NCBI RefSeq assembly: GCF_016862435.1
Contig: NZ_BOMY01000051.1
Span: 186,001 to 250,000 of the forward strand
Length of the DNA stretch: 64,000 bases
DNA from: Paractinoplanes tereljensis
GTDB taxonomy: Bacteria > Actinomycetota > Actinomycetes > Mycobacteriales > Micromonosporaceae
Direction of reading: 5' to 3'
Part shown: positions 59,024 through 64,000 of the stretch, piece by piece
Position numbering within the stretch: position 1 is the stretch's first letter
How the letters are laid out: every line of letters begins with the position of its first letter
Notes under the pieces: generated by a model
Database searches by the model: none
What the model was told of the DNA's origin: nothing
The model's input: only the letters and a program-made list of their open reading frames with translations
Position numbers and translations under genes: made by a program

Positions 59024-59566
59024 GTGTCCACTGCCAACCAGCTGCACACGGATCTGTTGCACCGGATGCTCGTGGCCCGTCATTTCGCTGAGCGCGGGGT
59101 GGCCGTACCCGTGCTGGAAGATCTTGACTTTGTCATTGACCTTGGCGAGGAAGCGGTGCTGATCGGGTTGTCGGCGGCGCTCGCGCACACCGATGCGCTG
59201 GTCCGAGACCCTGCAAAGGTCGATCTTGCCGCCGTTCCCGGATCGCTGGTCGTCTGCGTTCGAAAGCTCCCGGGGCGACTTCCCGTGTCGTTCCGGCCGG
59301 CCTCAGAGGGCACCGCAATGGAGTCGGGCGCGGGCGAGTCGGTCGACGGGCTTGACGTCGAGGCCGTGCTGGCCTGCGCCGGCCGGGCCGCGAGGGCGGT
59401 GCGCGCCGACGGCGGCGTTCGGTGGATGGACCTCGATGTTTCCGGGGCGGTGGATCCGATCGAGATTCTGACGGTACGGATGCGGGCCGCTCACGAGCTC
59501 GACGACAACGCCCTGCTGGCCATCGACCGGCATGCGACCCGGCAGGTGCTCGCGGCTCTGCAGTAG
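59024..59566 (+). CDS. Protein of unknown function (180 aa)
   Basis: GTG at 59024 follows GGAGGAGGG. Segments such as LEDLDFVIDLGEEAVLIGLS, VDLAAVPGSLVVCVRKLPGR and RAAHELDDNALLAIDRHATR suggest an alpha/beta fold, and an early LHTDLLHRMLVARHFAERGV is helical. I recognise no family. It is divergent from the CBS-BON gene with ~130 bases between, so the two may share regulation. Confidence 0.6.
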   Translation: MSTANQLHTDLLHRMLVARHFAERGVAVPVLEDLDFVIDLGEEAVLIGLSAALAHTDALVRDPAKVDLAAVPGSLVVCVRKLPGRLPVSFRPASEGTAMESGAGESVDGLDVEAVLACAGRAARAVRADGGVRWMDLDVSGAVDPIEILTVRMRAAHELDDNALLAIDRHATRQVLAALQ

Positions 59567-59616
59567 AGGGTCGATCGGCCCTGCCGGGCGGCTCCGGGGC
59601 GGTGGATCGTGAGGGC

Positions 59617-59736
59617 ATGACGCTGATCTTGCTGCTTATCGCCCTACCCACCCTGTTCCTGCTGGCCGGACTGATCGTCAGCCAGATCCAGCGCAGCGAG
59701 CTGAACCCGGACGAGCCTGATCGGGCACATGTCTGA
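59617..59736 (+). CDS. Small single-span membrane peptide (39 aa)
   Basis: The frame MTLILLLIALPTLFLLAGLI, then VSQIQRSELNPDEPDRAHV, has one strong transmembrane helix followed by a polar tail. The ATG at 59617 has GAGGG too close for an ideal ribosome site, and a GTG at 59602 is in frame as an alternative. It follows the 180-residue gene by 50 bases on the same strand. Confidence 0.45.
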   Translation: MTLILLLIALPTLFLLAGLIVSQIQRSELNPDEPDRAHV

Positions 59737-59759
59737 GCGACTCGATCAGGCGCGTTCGG

Positions 59760-60338
59760 TCAGACCGCGACGTCGATGTAGACGCGGTCGGACAGTTCGG
59801 CGACGTTGAACCTCTGCTTGCCGCTGACGCCCAGCGCGATCGTCACATAGCCCTCGTAGTCGCCGACGACGGCGTAGGCCATGATGCCGGCGAGGCCGGT
59901 GCGATGGATGCCGCTCACCGTCGGGGTGCCGTCGTCCCGGTGCGCCTGGGCCGGGTGCAGGACGATCTGAATGAAGGCGTACCCGGGCATGGTCACCTTG
60001 TCGCCGGAGCCGTCACGGCGTACTTCGGTCACGTACTTGGCCGAGTAACCGGGGAGGGCGCCGGGAATGTCCAGCACCAGGCGGTCGAAGCCGTCCTTGT
60101 GCCCGGCATAGCGAATCCCGGTGATCACCGGAACCGGCGGGACGGGCGGCGTGTGCTTGACCGTGTAGGGCCCCGTCCCCCAGGGGGAGGTGGCCGGAGC
60201 CGCGACCTGGCGCGCCTCCGTCGTGTGTGGTGTGGTGGTGGCCGGCGCGCTGGTAGCGGCCGCACGGGGAGTGGCGTGACCGCAACCGCCGACAAGGGCG
60301 AGAGCGGTAAGAAAGATCAGTGCTTTGGTTCCCTTCAT
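59760..60338 (-). CDS. AMIN-like domain lipoprotein
   Basis: A 192-residue lipoprotein. MKGTKALIFLTALALVGGC has a lipobox (VGGC), followed by an Ala/Thr-rich linker. The domain with VPVITGIRYAGHKDGFDRLV, LDIPGALPGYSAKYV and VIGDYEGYVTIALGV-like strands to RVYIDVAV fits the AMIN-like family, which binds cell-wall components. Start at 60338. It probably sits on the outer face of the membrane. Confidence 0.78.
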   Translation of the reverse strand: MKGTKALIFLTALALVGGCGHATPRAAATSAPATTTPHTTEARQVAAPATSPWGTGPYTVKHTPPVPPVPVITGIRYAGHKDGFDRLVLDIPGALPGYSAKYVTEVRRDGSGDKVTMPGYAFIQIVLHPAQAHRDDGTPTVSGIHRTGLAGIMAYAVVGDYEGYVTIALGVSGKQRFNVAELSDRVYIDVAV

Positions 60339-60427
60339 GGCCGTGGCCTCCGTCAATGTTGCAGCGTGAGACCACGCTAGGCGCTCCCCATCTCGTTGTA
60401 GTCCCGGTTTCGTGCCGTCCCGGACAC

Positions 60428-60722
60428 TCAGCGTGAGGGCGCGAAGGACCAAACGTAGGCCAGTGCCGCGTTCAGCGCCGCCCGGAGCGGGCGGGTGTCC
60501 CGCCAGGTCTGACTGAGGAGCGTCCCGCCCTGCAGGGCGGTGAGCAGGGCGAGCGACAACTCGTCCAGGTCGGCGTCGGCGCGCAGCTCGCCGCGGTCCC
60601 GCATGGCGAGCAGGCTGGACTGCAGCAGCGACTGCCAGCGCAGGAACCCGTTGCTGAGGTCCTCGCGCGACTGCTCGTCAGTCGCGCCGAGTTCGCCCGC
60701 CAGGGAGCCGAGCGTGCATTCC
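60428..60722 (-). pseudogene. TetR-family regulator, C-terminal fragment
   Basis: Read on the minus strand, ECTLGSLAGELGATDEQSRE to NAALAYVWSFAPSR and a stop is the ligand-binding half of a TetR protein (the CxLGSLAxEL start is typical). The HTH half is missing: upstream of the fragment the sequence immediately becomes the middle of an SDR gene on the other strand. No start codon or ribosome site is present. Confidence 0.75.
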
Positions 60723-61051
60723 CCGCGGCGACCTCGGCCGCGCCGGTCGGGGCGGCCTACGGCGCGTCGAAGGCGGCGGTGGAGCTGCTCACCCGCTCCT
60801 GGGCCACCGAGTTCGGGGCGGCCGGCGTGCGGGTCAACGGCGTCTCGCCCGGCCCGGTCCGCACCGCCGGGACCGAGCAGATGCTGGGCGAGAACGTCGA
60901 GGTCCTCGGCCAGGCCAACATCCGCGGCCAGGTCGGCGAACCCGAGGAGATCGCCGAGGTCGTCCTGTTCCTGGTGGACGACCGCAGCAGCTACATCAAC
61001 GGCACGGTGGTGGTGGCCAACGGCGGCGAACGCAGCGCGCTTCCGGGCTGA
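60719..61051 (+). pseudogene. SDR oxidoreductase, C-terminal fragment
   Basis: From FPAATSAAPVGAAYGASKAA to GTVVVANGGERSALPG this is the second half of a classical SDR, including YGASKAA (catalytic Tyr and Lys), RVNGVSPGPVRT and the INGTVVVANGG end. The Rossmann half with the cofactor glycine motif is absent. It begins where the TetR fragment on the opposite strand begins, without start codon. Confidence 0.78.
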
Positions 61052-61056
61052 GCCGG

Positions 61057-61797
61057 TCAGGCCAGGTAACGGCCGCCGTTGGCGCTCAGCGACTGGCCGG
61101 TGACGTAACCGGCCTCCTCGGAGGCCAGGTAGGCCACGGCGTACGCGATGTCCTCGGGTTTTCCGGCCCTTTTCATCGGCATGGTGGCGGCCACCGCGTC
61201 GACGTCGACCGGGCCCTCGCGCACCAGCGGGGTGTCGACGAAGCCCGGCGGCACGTGGTTGACGGTGATGCCCTTCCCGGCATACTCGATGGCCAGCGCC
61301 TTGGTCAGGCCGACCACGCCGCCCTTGGACGACACGTAGTGGGCCATCGCGGGCGCGCCGGTCTGCGCGGACGACGACGAGATGTTGATGATGCGGCCCC
61401 AGCCGGCGGTCAGCATGTCCGGCACGAGTTCGCGGGTGACCAGGAACGGGCCCTTGAGGTTGATCCGGATCAGCCGGTCCCAGGACTCCTCGGTGATGCT
61501 GGTGAACGGCTCGTACGCGCTGGTCCCGGCGTTGTTGACCAGGATCGTCACCGAGCCGAGCTCGTCCCGGGTGCGCACCGCGGCCCGGGCCACATCGGTG
61601 GCGTCGGCCGCGTCGCCGGCCACCGCGATGGCCCGGCCACCCGCGTCGGCGATCTCGGCCGCGGTCTGTTTCGCGGTCTGCCCGTCCAGGTCCCAGACCG
61701 CGACGGCGGCCCCCTGCCGGGCCAGCACCAGGGCGATGGCCTTACCGATCCCCCGGCCGCCGCCGGTGACGACCGCGACCTTCCCGTCCAATGACAT
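61057..61797 (-). CDS. SDR-family 3-oxoacyl-reductase-like oxidoreductase
   Basis: A 246-residue classical SDR. Cofactor motif VTGGGRGIGKAIA, structural motif LVNNAGTS, catalytic Ser in INISSSSAQTG, Tyr and Lys in YVSSKGGVVGLTKAL, end VTGQSLSANGGRYLA. The Asp in VWDLDGQT after the second strand favours NAD(H). It starts nine bases after the CMD gene stop on the same strand, so both are in one operon, divergent from the monooxygenase. Confidence 0.9.
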   Translation of the reverse strand: MSLDGKVAVVTGGGRGIGKAIALVLARQGAAVAVWDLDGQTAKQTAAEIADAGGRAIAVAGDAADATDVARAAVRTRDELGSVTILVNNAGTSAYEPFTSITEESWDRLIRINLKGPFLVTRELVPDMLTAGWGRIINISSSSAQTGAPAMAHYVSSKGGVVGLTKALAIEYAGKGITVNHVPPGFVDTPLVREGPVDVDAVAATMPMKRAGKPEDIAYAVAYLASEEAGYVTGQSLSANGGRYLA

Positions 61798-61806
61798 GAC
61801 GACTCC

Positions 61807-62184
61807 TCAGCGGGTGAGCGCGGCCCGGGCCGCGGTGCGGGCCGCCGTGGCGGCGGGGAAGCCGGCGTAACCGGCGGCGTGGTAGATGACCTCGGCGATC
61901 TCGTCCTCGGTCAGCCCGTTGGTGAGCCCGACCCGCACGTGGGTCTTGAGCTCGGCCTCGGCGCCGAGCGCGATGAGCAGGCTGATCGTGACCAGGCTGC
62001 GGTCGCGAGGGCTGAGGCCGGGCCGGGCCCAGAGCGAGCCCCAGACGCTGGTGAGGCCGATGTCGACGAGTTCGCCGGCGAAACCGCCGTCGTTCAGGTC
62101 GAGGTCGTCGCCGTCGGGGAAGACGCCGGGCAGCGCGGCACGCATCGCCGCGAGACCGGTGGCGCGCAGGTCGTTGGTGGTCAC
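61807..62184 (-). CDS. Carboxymuconolactone decarboxylase family protein
   Basis: A 125-residue CMD-family protein. LSPRDRSLVTISLLIALGAE and AELKTHVRVGLTNGLTEDEI, then AEVIYHAAGYAGFPAA are the family core. The CxxC peroxidase motif of AhpD-like members is absent, so it belongs to the decarboxylase/lactonase-like branch. The GTG at 62184 is preferred to an in-frame TTG at 62220, because the TTG version would place the operator at 62198-62209 inside the gene. First gene of the operon with the SDR. Confidence 0.83.
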   Translation of the reverse strand: MTTNDLRATGLAAMRAALPGVFPDGDDLDLNDGGFAGELVDIGLTSVWGSLWARPGLSPRDRSLVTISLLIALGAEAELKTHVRVGLTNGLTEDEIAEVIYHAAGYAGFPAATAARTAARAALTR

Positions 62185-62197
62185 GTCACGAAAGTTA

Positions 62198-62209
62198 GAC
62201 CAATCGGTC
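62198..62209. promoter_or_regulatory. TetR-type operator-like site 1
   Basis: TAGACCAATCGGTC contains GACC-aa-t-CGGTC symmetry and matches the second site 62 bases away (TAGACC-RA-YCGGTC). It lies just in front of the CMD/SDR operon. Confidence 0.5.
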
Positions 62210-62259
62210 GGTACAAGCAACGGTTCCGAAACAAACTCCGAAGCCTTAGAGTGCCGCTA

Positions 62260-62271
62260 GACCGACCGGTC
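62260..62271. promoter_or_regulatory. TetR-type operator-like site 2
   Basis: GACCG-AC-CGGTC is a perfect 5-bp dyad with a 2-base centre, 19 bases before the monooxygenase start. It shares TAGACC-RA-YCGGTC with site 1, so one regulator likely controls both divergent units. Confidence 0.55.
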
Positions 62272-62290
62272 GAAACAATAGGAGGCGCAC

Positions 62291-63874
62291 ATGAGCGAAA
62301 TCGACGTTCTGGTCGTCGGGGCCGGGGTCACCGGCATCTACCAGCTGTACCGGGCCCGGGAGGCCGGCTTCTCGGCCCGCCTGCTCGAGGCCGGTGACGG
62401 TGTCGGCGGCACCTGGTTCTGGAACCGTTACCCCGAGGCGCGCTTCGACTCGGAGAGCTACACCTACGGCTACCTGTTCTCCCAGGAGTTGTGGGAGGAG
62501 TGGGAGTGGTCGGAGCAGTTCGCCGGCCAGCCCGAGATCGAGCGCTACTTCAACCACGTCGCCGACCGGTTCGACCTGCGGAAAGACATGGTCTTCGACG
62601 CCAAGGTGACCTCGGCGGTGTTCGACGAGTCGGCCGCGATCTGGACCGTGCGCACCGAGGACGGCACCGAACACCGGGCCCGGTTCGTGGTCGCTGCGAC
62701 CGGCATCCTCTCGGTGCCGTTCATCCCGGCGATCCCCGGCCGCGACGACTTCCGGGGCGCGCAGTACCACACCGGACGCTGGCCGACGACGCCGATCGAC
62801 TTCACCGGCCTGCGGGTCGCGCAGATCGGCACCGGCTCCAGCGGGGTGCAGATCGTGCCGGCCATCGCCGGGGACGTAGCCGCGCTGACCGTTTTCCAGA
62901 AGGTCGCCGACTGGGCCACGCCGCTGAACAACCGGCCGATCACCGACGAGGAGCAGGCCGATCTCAAGGCCCGCTACGAGTCCATCCGGGACACGCTGAA
63001 CACCTCGCCGAGCGGCTTCCTGCACGAGCTTCCCTCCCGCCGGGGTGCCGAGGAGAGCGCCGAGCAGCGCCGTGAGTTCTACGAGAAGCTGTGGAACGGC
63101 CCCGGCTTCACCAAGCTCAGCCAGACCTATCTCGACATGACCACCGATCCGGCGATCAACGCCGAGTGGTGCGCGTTCATCGCCGAGAAGGTGCGCGCCA
63201 TCGTCACCGATCCAGCCACGGCCGAACGCCTGCTGCCCAAGGACCACGGCTACGGCGGCCGTCGCCCGCCGTTCGTGACCGGTTACTACGAGGCCTTCAA
63301 CAACCCGGCCGTCGATCTCGTCGACCTCAACGAGACCCCGATCATCAAAATCACCAGCAACGGCATAGAGACCACCGCGGGCGTACGCGAATACGACGTG
63401 ATCATCTGGGCGACCGGGTACGACTTCGGTACCGGCGCGCTGAACCGCCTCGGCGTGCGTGGCCGGGACGGGCTGGCCCTGGAGAAGCACTGGGCGGACG
63501 GGCCGCAGACGTTTCTCGGCATCATGACGGCCGGCTTCCCGAACTTCTTCTTCCCGGGCGGCCCGCACGGCGCGCTCGGCAACAACCCGCGCTACTCCGG
63601 CGACCAGGTCGATTTCGTCATCGACGCGCTGGTCCGCACCCGCGCGCAAGGCAACCGGACGATCGAGGTGACGCCGGAGGCGGAGAAGGAGTGGACCGAC
63701 CTGATGGACGGCAGCAGCAACCACTCCTCGTTCTTGACCAGCAGCTACTTCTACGGCGCCAACATCCCCGGCAAGCCGGTGAAGCAGCTGCTCAACCCGA
63801 CCGGCCGGTGGAACCTGCAGCAGATGATCGCCGGGGTCACCGCCGACGACTACGCGGCCTTCCGGTTCGCGTGA
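62291..63874 (+). CDS. Baeyer-Villiger-type FAD monooxygenase (cyclohexanone-monooxygenase-like)
   Basis: A 527-residue flavoprotein. The FAD-binding motif is VVGAGVTGIYQLYRAREAG, the Baeyer-Villiger fingerprint FxGxxxHxxxW is FRGAQYHTGRW (~154-164), and the NADPH motif is IGTGSSGVQIV. It uses NADPH and oxygen to turn a ketone into an ester or lactone. The RLLEAGDGVGGTWFWNRYPE region is typical of cyclohexanone and aromatic-ketone monooxygenases. AGGAGG precedes the start. The divergent CMD and SDR genes suggest a small pathway that oxidises an alcohol to a ketone and then opens it. Confidence 0.92.
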   Translation: MSEIDVLVVGAGVTGIYQLYRAREAGFSARLLEAGDGVGGTWFWNRYPEARFDSESYTYGYLFSQELWEEWEWSEQFAGQPEIERYFNHVADRFDLRKDMVFDAKVTSAVFDESAAIWTVRTEDGTEHRARFVVAATGILSVPFIPAIPGRDDFRGAQYHTGRWPTTPIDFTGLRVAQIGTGSSGVQIVPAIAGDVAALTVFQKVADWATPLNNRPITDEEQADLKARYESIRDTLNTSPSGFLHELPSRRGAEESAEQRREFYEKLWNGPGFTKLSQTYLDMTTDPAINAEWCAFIAEKVRAIVTDPATAERLLPKDHGYGGRRPPFVTGYYEAFNNPAVDLVDLNETPIIKITSNGIETTAGVREYDVIIWATGYDFGTGALNRLGVRGRDGLALEKHWADGPQTFLGIMTAGFPNFFFPGGPHGALGNNPRYSGDQVDFVIDALVRTRAQGNRTIEVTPEAEKEWTDLMDGSSNHSSFLTSSYFYGANIPGKPVKQLLNPTGRWNLQQMIAGVTADDYAAFRFA

Positions 63875-63880
63875 CCGCTG

Positions 63881-63913
63881 ATCGGAGCCGGGCCACGATG
63901 GCCCGGCTCCGAT
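63881..63913. terminator. Bidirectional terminator hairpin, 14-bp stem
   Basis: ATCGGAGCCGGGCC (63881-63894) pairs perfectly with GGCCCGGCTCCGAT (63900-63913) around five bases. It lies between the monooxygenase stop and the stop of the facing gene. Confidence 0.8.
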
Positions 63914-63918
63914 GACGC

Positions 63919-64000
63919 TCAGAGGATCGTGGTGACCCGCCGCTCGAACAGCCACGAGTCCCCGTGCCGGCGCAGCGTGTCGTCGTAACGGCCGATCAGC
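63919..64000 (-). CDS. NTF2-like/SnoaL-like protein, C-terminal end (cut by window edge)
   Basis: Only the last 26 codons are visible on the minus strand. They read LIGRYDDTLRRHGDSWLFER, then RVTTIL and a stop at 63919. The GRYxDxLxRxxxxWxFxxR pattern is the end of nuclear-transport-factor-2-like (SnoaL_4) proteins, which often act on or bind ring compounds. The rest lies beyond the window. Its closeness to the monooxygenase suggests the same catabolic region. Confidence 0.6.
   Translation of the reverse strand, partial: LIGRYDDTLRRHGDSWLFERRVTTIL

Overview
The window looks like chromosomal DNA of a high-G+C, sporulating-type actinomycete. A Micromonosporaceae such as Actinoplanes fits best, but this is inferred from gene content and codon use, not from a marker gene. 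Typical signs are GTG starts, many 4-base ATGA/GTGA start-stop overlaps, AfsR/SARP-type and NB-ARC/TPR regulators, mycothiol-dependent enzyme families, SAV2177-type methyltransferases and DtxR-type iron boxes. I found no rRNA, tRNA, CRISPR array, intact insertion sequence or phage module.

Layout. 0-6 kb: end of a peptidoglycan-binding protein, a P-loop ATPase with a C-terminal sigma-4-like helix-turn-helix, membrane proteins, a methyltransferase/IclR pair and a DUF1566 protein. 6.3-8.3 kb: a two-gene hydroxyquinol ring-cleavage operon (intradiol dioxygenase plus maleylacetate reductase). 8.3-13.6 kb: SRPBCC-like protein, esterase, a large SARP-LAL regulator and a sigma-4-like protein. 13.6-16.1 kb: cold-shock protein and a P450/TetR/ferredoxin operon. 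16.3-20.2 kb: secreted polysaccharide deacetylase and an epimerase/TetR/GNAT operon with two dyads in its promoter. 20.3-24.3 kb: an iron-box-controlled siderophore ABC importer (ATPase, lipoprotein, fused FecCD permease). 25-32.8 kb: DUF2993 protein, ECF sigma factor with a membrane partner, LtrA, DUF4352 protein, MDMPI enzyme, exonuclease, DUF1295 and a universal stress protein. 32.8-39.7 kb: a secreted subtilase and a divergent modular glycoside hydrolase separated by two LacI-like palindromes. 39.7-48.1 kb: DHFR-like reductase, TrkA-type potassium channel, a long imperfect inverted repeat, an SDR, a TIR plus macro-like fusion protein, a secreted protein and a Kup potassium transporter. 48.2-58.9 kb: M1 metallopeptidase, FhuF-type reductase, NB-ARC/TPR regulator, kinase-like protein, WYL regulator, HEAT-repeat protein and a CBS-BON protein. 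59-64 kb: small proteins, a pair of truncated genes (TetR and SDR joined head to head), then a CMD/SDR operon divergent from a Baeyer-Villiger monooxygenase, and the end of an NTF2-like gene.

The most unusual items are the single-chain TIR plus macro-like protein at 43862-45079 (a candidate NAD-based, Thoeris-like defence protein), the roughly 135-base-armed inverted repeat next to it at 42478-43049, and the reciprocal truncation junction near 60720. The siderophore importer, FhuF-type reductase and iron box form a plausible iron-uptake theme. Kup and the RCK channel form a potassium theme. The dioxygenase/reductase pair, P450/ferredoxin and monooxygenase cluster form a catabolic theme.
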